Shown: positions 39,532-49,700, numbered from the stretch's first letter. The stretch is DNA of 64,000 nt from Pseudomonas arcuscaelestis (GCF_016881005.1 NZ_JACOPV010000003.1:124001-188000), one strand, 5' to 3'. Numbers and translations: made by a program. Notes: generated from the letters alone by a model not told the origin.

Positions 39532-42180
39532 CTAGCAGCGAACCTCGGCATTGCGACGGGTGTAGTAGAGCCAGGTCAGCACGATGCACAGCACGTAGAA
39601 CACGATGAACCCGTAGAGCGCTGCTTGTGCGCCGCCGGTAAGGTCGAAGGAAGTACCGAACGACTTCGGAATGAAAAACCCGCCGTAGGCAGCCACCGCA
39701 GAGATGAACCCCACGGCTGCGGCGGACTCTTTCTCGCTTTGCAGCGCCTGCTCCTCGGCCGGCAAATCGGGGAACAGCCTGGGCGTCTGGATGCGGAAAA
39801 TCGTCGGGATCATCTGGGTGGTGCTGGCGTTGCCGACCCCGGAGAAGAAGAACAGCAGCAGGAACATGGTCAGGAAACCCCAGAAGGCCCCTGGCTGATC
39901 CTTGCCGGCAATGAAGAACAGCACCCCGGCAACACAGGCGACCATGGCCACGTAGACCCAAAGGCTGATGCGCGCACCGCCGAAGCGATCCGCCAGGCCA
40001 CCCGAGAAAGCGCGACTCAGGGCACCGATCAGCGGGCCGAGGAAGGCGAACTTGAGCACGTCGATATGCGGGAACAAGTGCCCGGCCAGCAGCGGAAAGC
40101 CTGCAGAAAAACCGATGAAGCTGCCGAAGGTGCCGGTGTACAGCACGCTCATCAGCCAGGTGTGCTTGCGTTTGAAAATGGCCATCTGGTCTTTGAGCGA
40201 CGACTTGGCGCTGGCAATGTCGTTCATGCCAAACCAAGCGGCCAGCGCTGCCGCAATAATGAACGGCACCCAGATGAAGCCGGCGTTCTGCAGCCAGATT
40301 GGCGGCCCTTCGGCAGGCTGCTGTGGCTCACCGCCGAGGCTGCCGAACACCGCCACAGTGATCACCAGCGGCACCACGAACTGCATGACGCTGACCCCCA
40401 GGTTGCCGAGCCCGGCATTCAGACCCATGGCGCCACCCTTGGCCTGCTTGGGGTAGAAAAACGAGATGTTGGCCATGCTCGACGAGAAGTTGCCGCCACC
40501 CAGGCCGCACAGCAGCGCAAGGATCAGCATTACCAGGTAAGGCGTCTGCGGATTCTGCACGGCGAAACCGATCCACAGTGCCGGCAGCAGTAACGAGGCG
40601 GTGGACATTGCGGTCCAGCGACGACCGCCGAAAATCGGCACCATGAAACTGTAGAAAATGCGTAAGGTGGCACCGGAAAGGCCGGGTAGGGCGGCCAGCC
40701 AGAACAACTGGTTGGCGCTGTAGTTGAAGCCGGCCAGCGGCAGTTTGGCGACCACCACCGACCAGACCATCCAGATGGCAAAGCCCAGCAGCAGGTTGGG
40801 AATGGAAATCCACAGGTTGCGTGTGGCGATGCGCTTGCCCTTGGTCGCCCAGAACGTCGGGTCTTCCGGATGCCATTCGTAGAGCACGAAGCCACTGGGG
40901 GTGGAGAGTTCCGGTAGGTCGCTGGAGGGGCGCTGGTTGGCCCATTCCACGCGTTCGGCCATGCGGATGGTGAAGTGCATCCAGGCCAAAGCACCGGCAG
41001 CGATCAGGAACAGCAGCATGAAACAACTCTGCCAGACGCCGACCACATCATTGAGCATGCCGAAGGTCAGGGGCAGCAGAAAACCGCCCAGGCCGCCAAT
41101 CATGCCGACCAGGCCACCGACCACGCCGACGTGCTGCGGGTAGTAGGTGGGAATGTGCTTGAACACCGCCGCCTTGCCCAGGGACATGAACACGCCGAGC
41201 ACAATGATTACCAGGACAAAGCCGGTCAGGCCCATGTGCATGGAGAACTCCAGCTCACCGCGCACCCCAGTGACGATATAGCGCGTGGGCGGGTAGCTGA
41301 GCAGGAAGGTGCACAGCACCGACACGCCCAGTGTCCAGTACATGACCTTCCTTGCGCCGTGACGGTCCGACAGCCAACCGCCGAGAATGCGGAACAGTGC
41401 CGCTGGCACTGTATACAGCGCGGCGACAACACCCGCCGCGACCATTCCCAGGCCATACACCTCCATCAGGTAGTGCGGCAGCCAGAGGGCGAGGGCGACG
41501 AAGGCGCCAAAAACGAAGAAGTAGTAGAGCGAGAAGCGCCAGACGCGCAAATCCGCCAGTGGCGCCAGTTGCTCGGCCAACGCAACGGGCTGCGCGCGAC
41601 GGCTGCTGCTCTGCGGGTCGTCCTTGGCCAGCAGCACGAAGAGGATGCCCATGATCGCCAGCACCGAGGCATACACCAGGGCCGCACCGCGCCAGCCAAA
41701 GGCCAGTAGCAGCAGCGGTGCGCCGAAGTTGGTCAGGCCGGCGCCGACGTTACCAGCACCAAAGATCCCCAAGGCAGTGCCCTGACGGCTCGGCTCGAAC
41801 CAGGTCGCGGTATAGGCGGTGCCGACGATGAACGAGCCGCCGGCCATACCCACACCGAGTGCGGCGAGCAACAGCATCGCAAAGCTGTTGGCGAAGGTCA
41901 GCAGGTAAACACATACGGCCGAGACCAGCATCAGCAGGCCGAAGACCCAGCGTCCCCCGTAGCGGTCGGTCCACAGGCCGAGAAAAATGCGCGAGATCGA
42001 ACCGGTCAGTACCGGTGTCGCCATCAGCAGACCAAGTTGGGTATCGGTGAGGCCGAACTCATCCTTGATCTGCAACCCGAGGATCGAGAACAGCGTCCAA
42101 ACGGCAAAGCACAGGGTGAATGCTAAAGTCGAGAGACCAAGCGCGCGGTGTTGATCGCGAGTTGAATGGTTTTCGGCCAT
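39532..42180 (-). CDS. narK: Fused nitrate/nitrite transporter (NarK1-NarK2 type)
   Basis: 882 residues with two complete MFS halves. The first (about residues 1-420) has GGRWVFGLLMLVS, GMAGGSFIVGTAYTATWF and NVGAGLTNFGAP. A hydrophilic linker (RMAERVEWANQRPSSD to WATKGKRIATRNLW) joins it to the second (about 455-870), which has the nitrate signature GLGGGNFSSSMANISFFYPKQAKGGAMGLNAGLGNLGVS. In P. aeruginosa narK1 and narK2 are two genes; a fusion like this is known from Paracoccus denitrificans. One half is expected to work as nitrate/proton symporter, the other as nitrate/nitrite exchanger. First gene of the nar operon. Confidence 0.95.
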   Translation of the reverse strand: MAENHSTRDQHRALGLSTLAFTLCFAVWTLFSILGLQIKDEFGLTDTQLGLLMATPVLTGSISRIFLGLWTDRYGGRWVFGLLMLVSAVCVYLLTFANSFAMLLLAALGVGMAGGSFIVGTAYTATWFEPSRQGTALGIFGAGNVGAGLTNFGAPLLLLAFGWRGAALVYASVLAIMGILFVLLAKDDPQSSSRRAQPVALAEQLAPLADLRVWRFSLYYFFVFGAFVALALWLPHYLMEVYGLGMVAAGVVAALYTVPAALFRILGGWLSDRHGARKVMYWTLGVSVLCTFLLSYPPTRYIVTGVRGELEFSMHMGLTGFVLVIIVLGVFMSLGKAAVFKHIPTYYPQHVGVVGGLVGMIGGLGGFLLPLTFGMLNDVVGVWQSCFMLLFLIAAGALAWMHFTIRMAERVEWANQRPSSDLPELSTPSGFVLYEWHPEDPTFWATKGKRIATRNLWISIPNLLLGFAIWMVWSVVVAKLPLAGFNYSANQLFWLAALPGLSGATLRIFYSFMVPIFGGRRWTAMSTASLLLPALWIGFAVQNPQTPYLVMLILALLCGLGGGNFSSSMANISFFYPKQAKGGAMGLNAGLGNLGVSVMQFVVPLVITVAVFGSLGGEPQQPAEGPPIWLQNAGFIWVPFIIAAALAAWFGMNDIASAKSSLKDQMAIFKRKHTWLMSVLYTGTFGSFIGFSAGFPLLAGHLFPHIDVLKFAFLGPLIGALSRAFSGGLADRFGGARISLWVYVAMVACVAGVLFFIAGKDQPGAFWGFLTMFLLLFFFSGVGNASTTQMIPTIFRIQTPRLFPDLPAEEQALQSEKESAAAVGFISAVAAYGGFFIPKSFGTSFDLTGGAQAALYGFIVFYVLCIVLTWLYYTRRNAEVRC

Positions 42181-42568
42181 GGCTACGCTGCCCCTTCTGG
42201 GTACTCAACGCGTCACTTTTGTATCAGCCGGAGGTGTTTCTGGGCACACGACGCCCTACTGCATTGAAAACAACGTTACCGATGGCTGACTCACGGTTAG
42301 TGCTTGAGGATCTAGTTATGGATGCATCGAAAGCGTACGGGCAGAGGCTAGACGTCAATCGAACAGTTCGCCAATACAGATGGATCCAGAATTCCAATAC
42401 AAGGGACAGAAAGGTGATTTTCACCCTAATAGGGTGATTTAAACCCTGAATGATTATGGTTCTTTTTACCGTTTAGGCTGGCGGGCCGCTGTTTCACATG
42501 GCTTTTTTCATGGCACGGCGCTTGCGCATTGATAGGTATCCACAATTCAATGACAGAGGGTGCGTGCC
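42181..42568. promoter_or_regulatory. Control region between narK and the small unknown gene
   Basis: About 390 bases with no gene. Near the middle is a perfect palindrome, TCACCCTAATAGGGTGA (42425-42441), flanked by a second ATTTTCACC-like copy at about 42416. An ANR/FNR-like sequence TTGATAGGTATCCA (42529-42542) has one mismatch to TTGAT-N4-ATCAA. It is 27 bases before the small gene's start. It is not at the -41.5 position for that gene and is more than 300 bases from narK. A good narK-proximal ANR box or clear NarL heptamers were not seen. Confidence 0.4.
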
Positions 42569-42778
42569 ATGGCAATTGTAAATAATTATGAGTCAACACT
42601 TCGGGCATTCGGTCGTGGCGTTGCCAAGGTGCCGCGGGCGTTGCTCACCGTGCTAGGCGCAGTGTTTCCTGCGCATCGCGACGGCACGATTGGCCTGGAA
42701 CTGCTCATGGGCGAGAGAATTTTCCTCTGTGGTGAAGAGCACGCTATCGACTTCATCGAGCGCGATTCACACCGGTAA
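42569..42778 (+). CDS. Small protein of unknown function between narK and norR
   Basis: 69 residues, starting MAIVNNYESTLRAFGRG and ending in IFLCGEEHAIDFIERDSHR. It contains one cysteine and a mildly hydrophobic middle (VPRALLTVLGAVFPA), too short for a certain membrane helix. No family is recognised. A GAGGG-like site precedes the ATG. An ANR-like box lies upstream, so expression may rise without oxygen, in step with its neighbours. It converges with norR, 19 bases apart. Confidence 0.55.
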   Translation: MAIVNNYESTLRAFGRGVAKVPRALLTVLGAVFPAHRDGTIGLELLMGERIFLCGEEHAIDFIERDSHR

Positions 42779-42797
42779 GTGGCGGGGAGGAGGGTCG

Positions 42798-44321
42798 CTA
42801 TTTCAGCCCCAGGCGTTTCGACATACGGTGCAGGTTGGCCACATCGATATTCAACAGGCGGGCGCACGCAGACCAATTGCTTGCGCAACGTTCAAGTGTG
42901 CTCTCGATCAGTTGCCGCTGAAAATTGTCGGTTGCATCGCGCAGCCCTTGATCAAGGTTGGGCACAGGCGCCTGCTGGGCAGCCGTCGGGGTATCGAGCG
43001 GTTCCCCTAGCAGATTGAAATGCTGGGCTTCGAGCTGCAGCGCTTCACTTTGCTGGGTCGCCCGGGCCAGTATGGTTGCCCGGTACACCGCATGCTCCAG
43101 TTCGCGAACGTTGCCTGGCCACGTGTATTGCATCAGCTGCGACAGGCAGTTTGTCGCCAGCGCCACCCGCTTCAAGCCCATGCGTACTCGGCTCTGTTCG
43201 CAGAAAAAGCCCGCTAGCAAGGTGATGTCCTGACCGCGTTCGCGCAGCGGCGGTACATGTACCGGGAATACGCTCAGGCGGTGATACAAGTCGGCGCGAA
43301 AGCGGTTGTTCATTACCTCTTGCTTCAAGTCGCGATTGGTCGCGGCAAGTACCCGCACGTTGACCCGCAAGACGGTGTCGTCGCCGACCCGTTGCAGGTC
43401 GCCGTATTGCAAAACCCGCAACAGCTTGGCCTGCAGGCTGAGCGACAGCTCGCCAATTTCGTCAAGGAACAGCGTGCCGTTATCGGCCATTTCGAACTTG
43501 CCGGTGCGGTGATGAATCGCACCGGTAAAGGCACCTTTGACATGGCCAAACAACTCACTCTCGGCCACCGATTCGGGCAGTGCCGCGCAGTTCAGGTAAA
43601 CCACAGGCTGGCTGGCGCGTGATGAGCTTTCATGGATGGCCTTGGCCACCAGTTCCTTGCCGACCCCGGTTTCGCCCGTGATCAAAACGTTCAGGTCCGA
43701 GCCTGCAACCATTTCGATCTCGCGTTTGAGCTGCTGCATGACCCCGCTGAGTCCTACGATCTCGGTGCCCGGTTTGCTCGCCGGTACATTGCTGATGGAC
43801 AGCGGGGTAATGGCCTGGTTTTCCAGTTGCTCCACCAGCAGGGCGTTGTTCAGCGCTGCGGAGGCGAGGGCGCCGACCAGGCGCAATTCTTCGTCGCTGA
43901 AGTGATCGAACTGCGCCGGGTCCATGCCATCGATGGTCAGTGCGCCAATCAGCGTCTGGTCGGCGAACAACGGTAAGCCGATGCAGGCATGCACTTTCAA
44001 TGCTTGCTGGCTGGGGATCAGTCCGTCATAGGGATCAGGCAAATGGCTATCTGCCGGAAAGCGCACCACATCACCCGCGCGGGCGATGGCTTCGAGTCGC
44101 GGGTGCGCATCAAGGCTGAAGCGTCGCCCGAGCACATCCGGGGCCAGGCCATCGATGGCCAAAGGACGGAAGTGTTGATGGTCGTAGCGCAACAGGGCAG
44201 AGGCGTCGCACCCCAGCAACTGGCGCAGGGTGTTGATCAGGCGTTGGAATCGGTCTTGATGAGAAATGCCGCTTTGCAACTCAATGGCAATGCGCGCCAG
44301 GGATTCTACCGAGAGACTCAT
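42798..44321 (-). CDS. norR: NorR, sigma-54-dependent NO-sensing regulator
   Basis: 507 residues from the ATG at 44321. The GAF domain comes first ([50 protein letters not shown], nearly the E. coli NorR start), and the mononuclear iron site there senses NO. The AAA+ domain carries the Walker A motif GETGVGKE, the sigma-54 contact loop GAFTGA and [11 protein letters not shown] Fis-type helix-turn-helix ends the protein ([35 protein letters not shown]). It diverges from norV with NorR boxes and a sigma-54 promoter in between. Confidence 0.95.
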   Translation of the reverse strand: MSLSVESLARIAIELQSGISHQDRFQRLINTLRQLLGCDASALLRYDHQHFRPLAIDGLAPDVLGRRFSLDAHPRLEAIARAGDVVRFPADSHLPDPYDGLIPSQQALKVHACIGLPLFADQTLIGALTIDGMDPAQFDHFSDEELRLVGALASAALNNALLVEQLENQAITPLSISNVPASKPGTEIVGLSGVMQQLKREIEMVAGSDLNVLITGETGVGKELVAKAIHESSSRASQPVVYLNCAALPESVAESELFGHVKGAFTGAIHHRTGKFEMADNGTLFLDEIGELSLSLQAKLLRVLQYGDLQRVGDDTVLRVNVRVLAATNRDLKQEVMNNRFRADLYHRLSVFPVHVPPLRERGQDITLLAGFFCEQSRVRMGLKRVALATNCLSQLMQYTWPGNVRELEHAVYRATILARATQQSEALQLEAQHFNLLGEPLDTPTAAQQAPVPNLDQGLRDATDNFQRQLIESTLERCASNWSACARLLNIDVANLHRMSKRLGLK

Positions 44322-44325
44322 GTTG

Positions 44326-44380
44326 GTCACTTCGACAATGATTAGTCATAAAGACAGTAAGCTTGAATAGTCATATCGAC
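44326..44380. promoter_or_regulatory. Three NorR boxes
   Basis: Three GT-N7-AC elements, the NorR target pattern, all read GTCA-N5-GAC: 44326-44336 (GTCACTTCGAC), 44345-44355 (GTCATAAAGAC) and 44370-44380 (GTCATATCGAC). Three enhancer sites are also present before E. coli norVW. The first overlaps the region just upstream of the norR start, which could give autoregulation. Confidence 0.8.
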
Positions 44381-44422
44381 AATAGCTATTTTTATTTTCA
44401 ATAAAAATCAATGACATACGAT

Positions 44423-44440
44423 CTGGCACGGACCTTGCCA
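44423..44440 (+). promoter_or_regulatory. Sigma-54 promoter of norVW
   Basis: TGGCACG-N4-TTGCC (44424-44439) matches the -24/-12 consensus (TGGCACG-N4-TTGCW) in all but the last base. It lies 43 bases before the norV start and 43 bases downstream of the last NorR box. Confidence 0.85.
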
Positions 44441-44482
44441 TCTCGGGTGTAGAACTTTCAATTCGACATCCGAGGCGGCTAC

Positions 44483-45925
44483 ATGTCCATTCACGTCAAA
44501 AGCAATATTCACTGGGTTGGTCAGCGCGATTGGGAAGTGCGGGATTTTCACGGCACCGAATACAAAACCCTCAAAGGCAGCAGCTATAACAGCTACCTGA
44601 TTCGTGAAGAGAAGACTGTGTTGATTGATACGGTCGATCACAAGTTCAGCCGCGAATTCATCAAGAACCTGGCAGCCGAAATCGACCTCGACACCCTCGA
44701 CTATATCGTTATCAACCATGCCGAAGAGGACCATGCCGGGGCGTTGACTGAGCTGATGGCGCAAATCCCCAACACGCCGATCTACTGCACCGCCAATGGC
44801 GTGGAGTCGATCAATGGCCATCACCATCACCCCGAGTGGAACTTCCACGTCGTACATACCGGTGACACGCTGGATATCGGCAACGGCAAACAACTGATTT
44901 TTGTCGAAACGCCGATGCTCCACTGGCCAGACAGCATGATGACCTACATCACCGGCGATGCGGTGCTGTTCAGCAATGATGCCTTTGGCCAGCACTACTG
45001 CGATGAACATCTGTTTAACGACGAAGTGGACCAGATCGAACTGTTCGAGCAATGCCAACGCTACTACGCCAACATCCTCACGCCTTTCAGTCGCCTGGTG
45101 ACACCGAAGATTACCGAGATTCTCGGGTTCAACCTGCCGGTCGACATGATTGCCACCGCCCATGGCGTGGTGTGGCGCGATAACCCGACGCAGATTGTCC
45201 ATCGTTACCTGGAATGGGCCGCCGACTACCAGGAAGACCGCATCACGCTGTTCTACGACACCATGTCCAACAACACTCGGATGATGGCCGACGCCATTGC
45301 CCAGGGCATTCACGAAGTCGATCCCGGTGTGGCAGTGAAAATCTACAACGTCGCACGCCACGACAAAAACGAGATTCTGACCAACGTGTTTCGCTCAAAA
45401 GGTGTTCTGGTCGGCTCCTCGACCATGAACAACGTGATGATGCCGAAAGTCGCCGCCATGCTCGAAGAGATCACCGGCCTGCGTTTTCGCAACAAGAAGG
45501 CTTCAGCGTTTGGCAGTTTCGGCTGGAACGGCGGCGCGGTCGATCGTATTCAGACCCGCTTGATGGACGCCGGCTTTGAAACCACGCTGGCGCTCAAGGC
45601 CAAGTGGCGGCCCGACAGCGACGCCCTGGAAATTTGCCGTGCGCACGGCCGTGAGGTAGCGCGCCAATGGGCGCTGCAGCCCTTGACCGACGCACAACCA
45701 GCACCGCTTGCGGATGCTGAGGTGTGCGAGGTGCAAGCGCAGGTCGATAACGGCCCGCGCATGCAATGCAGTGTCTGTCAGTGGATCTACGACCCGGCAA
45801 TTGGCGAGCCCATGCAGGATGTGCAACCGGGTACTGCCTGGTGCGATGTACCTGACAGCTTTCTCTGCCCGGAATGTTCGCTAGGGAAATCGGTGTTTGA
45901 CGAACTGCCGTCGGAGGCAAAATGA
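44483..45925 (+). CDS. norV: Flavorubredoxin, anaerobic NO reductase
   Basis: 480 residues, the length of E. coli NorV (479). The metallo-beta-lactamase-like diiron domain has the ligand set H79-x-E81-x-D83-H84 (NHAEEDHAG) and further ligands in [14 protein letters not shown] and [14 protein letters not shown]. The FMN flavodoxin domain starts [20 protein letters not shown] (about residue 255). The C-terminal rubredoxin has two CxxC pairs ([10 protein letters not shown] and [14 protein letters not shown]). It reduces NO to N2O in the cytoplasm. It overlaps norW by four bases. Confidence 0.96.
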   Translation: MSIHVKSNIHWVGQRDWEVRDFHGTEYKTLKGSSYNSYLIREEKTVLIDTVDHKFSREFIKNLAAEIDLDTLDYIVINHAEEDHAGALTELMAQIPNTPIYCTANGVESINGHHHHPEWNFHVVHTGDTLDIGNGKQLIFVETPMLHWPDSMMTYITGDAVLFSNDAFGQHYCDEHLFNDEVDQIELFEQCQRYYANILTPFSRLVTPKITEILGFNLPVDMIATAHGVVWRDNPTQIVHRYLEWAADYQEDRITLFYDTMSNNTRMMADAIAQGIHEVDPGVAVKIYNVARHDKNEILTNVFRSKGVLVGSSTMNNVMMPKVAAMLEEITGLRFRNKKASAFGSFGWNGGAVDRIQTRLMDAGFETTLALKAKWRPDSDALEICRAHGREVARQWALQPLTDAQPAPLADAEVCEVQAQVDNGPRMQCSVCQWIYDPAIGEPMQDVQPGTAWCDVPDSFLCPECSLGKSVFDELPSEAK

Positions 45926-47055
45926 ACAAGGATATTGTCATTGTCGGTTCCGGTTTTGCGGCGCGCCAGGTGGTCAAGAACCTGCGCAAGCTCGACAGCG
46001 ATGTACCGATTCGATTGATCGCGGCAGACACCTGCGATGAGTACAACAAGCCCGACCTCAGTCACGTCATCAGCCTCAAGCAGAGCGCCGACGACATGAC
46101 GCGCCAGTCTGCCGGAGATTTTGCCGAAATGTATCGGCTGACATTGAATTCGCACTGTCAGCTCACGGCAATCGATCGTGAAAATAAGCGTATCGTTGCC
46201 GACAACGAAACCTTTGGCTACGACAAGCTCATTCTCGCGACCGGGGCGCAGGCCATTGTGCCGCCGATCCCCGGGCGCGAGTGGATGGTGACACTCAACA
46301 GTCAGCAAGAATACCGTCGCGCGCAGGGCGCCCTGAGAGAGGCGCAGCGTGTCTTGATTCTCGGTGCCGGCCTGATTGGTACCGAACTGGCCATGGATGC
46401 CAATCGCGCCGGCAAGCAGGTCATTCTGCTGGACAAGTGCCACAGCCTGCTGGCGTCGTTGCTGCCCGTCGAGGTCAGCAGCCGCCTGCAGCACCGGCTG
46501 TGCCAGATGGGCGTGGAAATGCTGTTCAACCAGGGCCTGGAGTCCATCGAAAAAACCAACGACGGCCTGCTGGCGACCTTGTCCAACGGTCGCCGGATCA
46601 CAACCGATGTGGTTATTGCCTCGATTGGCCTGAAACCCGACACCACGATCGCCGCACAGGCGGGCTTATGGGTAGACCGTGGCATTGAAGTGGATGAGCG
46701 TATGTGTACCTCGGACCCGTACATCTTTGCCGTTGGTGATTGCGCGCAGATCCAGGGCAAGCTGCTGCCGTTCCTGCAGCCCATCCAGTTGAGCGCGATG
46801 GCCCTGGCGCGCAACGTGCTGGGCGGCAATGAAGACGTAAAGTTCCCGGCGATGCTGGTCAAGGTCAAGACCCCGGAAATGCCCCTGCACCTGGCGGGAG
46901 AAACCAGTCGCAAGGACCTGCAATGGCAGATCAGCCTGGAGTCGCAGGGGCTGGTTGCCCGGGGGCTGGACATGGACGGGCAACTGCGGGCGTTTGTGGT
47001 CAGTGAGGACCAGATGAAGCAAGCCTTTGTGCTGCTGCGTCAGTTGGTGCTGTAG
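45922..47055 (+). CDS. norW: NADH:flavorubredoxin reductase
   Basis: 377 residues. A pyridine nucleotide-disulfide reductase-type flavoprotein: FAD site [20 protein letters not shown] at residues about 4-24, NAD site [19 protein letters not shown] (about 143-162), second FAD motif [14 protein letters not shown] (near 271). It passes electrons from NADH to the rubredoxin domain of NorV. The ATGA overlap with norV and matching length to E. coli NorW (377) support orthology. Confidence 0.95.
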   Translation: MNKDIVIVGSGFAARQVVKNLRKLDSDVPIRLIAADTCDEYNKPDLSHVISLKQSADDMTRQSAGDFAEMYRLTLNSHCQLTAIDRENKRIVADNETFGYDKLILATGAQAIVPPIPGREWMVTLNSQQEYRRAQGALREAQRVLILGAGLIGTELAMDANRAGKQVILLDKCHSLLASLLPVEVSSRLQHRLCQMGVEMLFNQGLESIEKTNDGLLATLSNGRRITTDVVIASIGLKPDTTIAAQAGLWVDRGIEVDERMCTSDPYIFAVGDCAQIQGKLLPFLQPIQLSAMALARNVLGGNEDVKFPAMLVKVKTPEMPLHLAGETSRKDLQWQISLESQGLVARGLDMDGQLRAFVVSEDQMKQAFVLLRQLVL

Positions 47056-47107
47056 TGCCTGTCGGCGCAAGAGGGTCAAGGCCGCGGTGTGTCTGGTTTC
47101 AGTTTGA

Positions 47108-47123
47108 TGACTGGCGCCAGTCA
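47108..47123. other. Perfect 16-bp palindrome between norW and the YcaO gene
   Basis: TGACTGGCGCCAGTCA is self-complementary over 16 bases. It is 52 bases after the norW stop and about 90 before the next start, so it could be a terminator stem or an operator; there is no T-run. Confidence 0.4.
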
Positions 47124-47212
47124 GCGGCCGTTGCGCAAAAGCACAAGACTTCCAAGTGAAAAGCCGGATAATGGCGGCCAAATTGTTTTGCTGCTTATGA
47201 TGGTAATCCCGC

Positions 47213-49417
47213 ATGGAAATCAAGGTTAACTTTCTCGACAACCTTCGACTGGAGGCCAAGTTCGATGACTTCACGGTGGTGGCCGATCAACCGATCCGCT
47301 ACAAGGGCGATGGCTCGGCACCGGGTCCGTTCGACTACTTCCTGGCTTCGTCGGCTCTGTGCGCGGCGTACTTTGTAAAGCTGTACTGCCAGACGCGTGA
47401 TATTCCCACCGAGAATATCCGCCTGTCGCAGAACAACATTGTTGATCCGCAAGATCGCTACAAGCAGATCTTCAAGATCCAGGTGGAGTTGCCGGCAGAT
47501 ATCTCGGCCAAGGATCGCCAGGGCATTTTGCGTTCCATCGAGCGCTGTACAGTAAAGAAGGTGGTGCAAACCGGCCCTGAGTTCGTCATCGAGGAAGTCG
47601 ACAACCTCGACGCCAATGCCCAGGCCTTGTTGATGCTCGATAGCTCCCCGGACGCGAGCACCTACATTGTCGGCAAGGACCTGCCCCTGGAGCAGACCAT
47701 CGCCAACATGTCGGGGATTCTTGCCGACCTGGGCATGAAGATTGAAGTCGCTTCGTGGCGCAATATCGTTCCCAACGTCTGGTCGCTGCACATTCGCGAC
47801 GCGCAATCACCGATGTGCTTTACCAACGGCAAGGGCGCGACCAAGGAAAGTGCCCTGGCCTCGGCGCTGGGCGAGTTCATTGAACGCTTGAACTGCAACT
47901 TCTTCTACAATGACCAGTTCTGGGGTGAAGACATCGCCAATGCGGCGTTTGTGCACTATCCGGAAGAGCGTTGGTTCAAGCCGGGTCGCAAGGATGCGCT
48001 GCCTGAGGAAATCCTCGACGCCTACTGCTTGGGCATCTACAACCCCGACGGCGAGCTGCGTGGCTCGCACCTGTACGACACCAACTCCGGCAACGAACAG
48101 CGCGGTATCTGCTCGCTGCCTTATGTGCGCCAGTCGGACGGTGAGGTGGTGTATTTCCCCTCCAACCTGATCGAAAACCTCTACCTGAGCAACGGCATGA
48201 GTGCCGGCAATACCCTGGCTGAAGCGCAGGTGCAGTGCTTGTCGGAAATTTTCGAGCGTGCGGTAAAGCGCGAGATTCTGGAGCGCGAATTTTGCCTGCC
48301 CGACGTGCCGCAAGAGGTGCTGGCCAAGTACCCGGCAATTCTCGCCGGCATTCAGGGGCTGGAAGAGCAGGGCTTCCCGGTACTGGTCAAGGATGCCTCC
48401 CTGGACGGCGAATTCCCGGTCATGTGCGTGACCTTAATGAACCCGCGTACCGGCGGTGTGTTTGCCTCGTTCGGGGCTCACCCGAGCATGGAAGTGGCAT
48501 TGGAGCGAAGCCTGACCGAGCTGTTGCAGGGTCGCAGCTTCGAAGGCCTCAACGACTTGCCGCAGCCGACCTTTGCCGGCTATGCAGTGACCGAACCGAA
48601 CAACTTCGTCGAGCACTTCATCGACTCCAGCGGCGTGGTGTCGTGGCGTTTCTTCAGCGCCAAGCCCGACTTCGAATTTGTCGAGTGGGATTTCTCCGGT
48701 CAGGGCGAAAACTCCAACAGCGAAGAAGCCGCAACCTTGTTCGGCATCCTTGAGAACATGGGCAAGGAAGCGTACATGGCGGTGTATGAGCATCTGGGTG
48801 CCACCGCCTGCCGTATTCTGGTACCCGGTTACTCGGAAATTTACCCAATCGAAGACCTGATCTGGGACAACACCAACAAGGCGCTGTTCTTTCGCGAGGA
48901 CATCCTCAACCTGCATCGGCTCGAGGAAACCGATCTGCGTGCCCTGGTTGAGCGCCTGGAAGAAAGTGAGTTGGATGATTACACCGACATCACCACCTTG
49001 ATCGGTATCGAGTTCGACGACAACACCGCCTGGGGGCAGTTGACCATTCTGGAGTTGAAGCTGCTGATCTATGTGGCCTTGCAGCAGTTCGAAGAGGCGA
49101 AGGAGCGGGTTGAAACCTTTTTGCAGTTCAACGACAACACCGTTGAGCGCGGGTTGTTCTATCAAGCCCTGAACGTGGTGCTCGAAGTGGTTATCGACGA
49201 AGACCTGGAACTTGCGGACTACGAGGCCAACTTCCGCCGCATGTTCGGTAACGAGCGGATGGACGCGGCAATCGGTTCTGTGCAAGGAACGGTGCGTTTC
49301 CATGGACTGACCCCCACCAGCATGAAGCTGGAAGGACTCGATCGCCACCTGCGCTTGATCGACAGCTACAAGAAGCTGCACACCGCACGGGCCAGTGCGG
49401 CGGCCTTAACTCGCTGA
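47213..49417 (+). CDS. OsmC-YcaO fusion protein
   Basis: 734 residues. Residues about 1-135 are an OsmC-like domain (RLEAKFDDFTVVADQPIRYKGDGSAPGPFDYFLASSALCAAYFVKLYCQTRDI), the fold of peroxide-handling thiol proteins, with Cys near residue 49. Residues about 165-560 are a YcaO domain (FTNGKGATKESALASALGEFIERLNCNFFY, the ATP-binding region, then NTLAEAQVQCLSEIFERAVKREILE). The last 170 residues are acidic and helical. YcaO enzymes use ATP to activate amide bonds; E. coli YcaO affects RimO-dependent methylthiolation of ribosomal protein S12, and the fused form is the proteobacterial one. A terminator follows. Confidence 0.93.
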   Translation: MEIKVNFLDNLRLEAKFDDFTVVADQPIRYKGDGSAPGPFDYFLASSALCAAYFVKLYCQTRDIPTENIRLSQNNIVDPQDRYKQIFKIQVELPADISAKDRQGILRSIERCTVKKVVQTGPEFVIEEVDNLDANAQALLMLDSSPDASTYIVGKDLPLEQTIANMSGILADLGMKIEVASWRNIVPNVWSLHIRDAQSPMCFTNGKGATKESALASALGEFIERLNCNFFYNDQFWGEDIANAAFVHYPEERWFKPGRKDALPEEILDAYCLGIYNPDGELRGSHLYDTNSGNEQRGICSLPYVRQSDGEVVYFPSNLIENLYLSNGMSAGNTLAEAQVQCLSEIFERAVKREILEREFCLPDVPQEVLAKYPAILAGIQGLEEQGFPVLVKDASLDGEFPVMCVTLMNPRTGGVFASFGAHPSMEVALERSLTELLQGRSFEGLNDLPQPTFAGYAVTEPNNFVEHFIDSSGVVSWRFFSAKPDFEFVEWDFSGQGENSNSEEAATLFGILENMGKEAYMAVYEHLGATACRILVPGYSEIYPIEDLIWDNTNKALFFREDILNLHRLEETDLRALVERLEESELDDYTDITTLIGIEFDDNTAWGQLTILELKLLIYVALQQFEEAKERVETFLQFNDNTVERGLFYQALNVVLEVVIDEDLELADYEANFRRMFGNERMDAAIGSVQGTVRFHGLTPTSMKLEGLDRHLRLIDSYKKLHTARASAAALTR

Positions 49418-49427
49418 CAGCGTTGAC

Positions 49428-49453
49428 AAAAAAGCACCCTAGGGTGCTTTTTT
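49428..49453 (+). terminator. Rho-independent terminator after the OsmC-YcaO gene
   Basis: AAAAAAGCACCCT (49428-49440) and AGGGTGCTTTTTT (49441-49453) are perfect complements, with A- and T-runs at the ends. It lies 11 bases after the stop and works in both directions. Confidence 0.93.
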
Positions 49454-49700
49454 GTTGCCTGGCGATTATTCGGCTGCCTGTCACATTAAATCCGTTTCTG
49501 CACAATAGACTTGTAAGTTGATGCGTACACGCTACGTTTGTTCCTACACATACCTTGCAGGGCTGTTCGTCATCCGACTCATATGACAAGTGTCGCTGCT
49601 TACGCTCGTTTGGGTAATGCTGCTTTGGCAGCGGTCGGGCGCGTGTAATGGATTTTCAACTGATGTATGCCGTTGCGGTTTCGCCAAAAGGAGCGACAAC

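Noticed and set aside
42529..42542. ANR box as the direct activator site of the 69-residue gene
   Set aside because: A class II site here would start transcription inside the coding region, so direct activation of this start is not supported.
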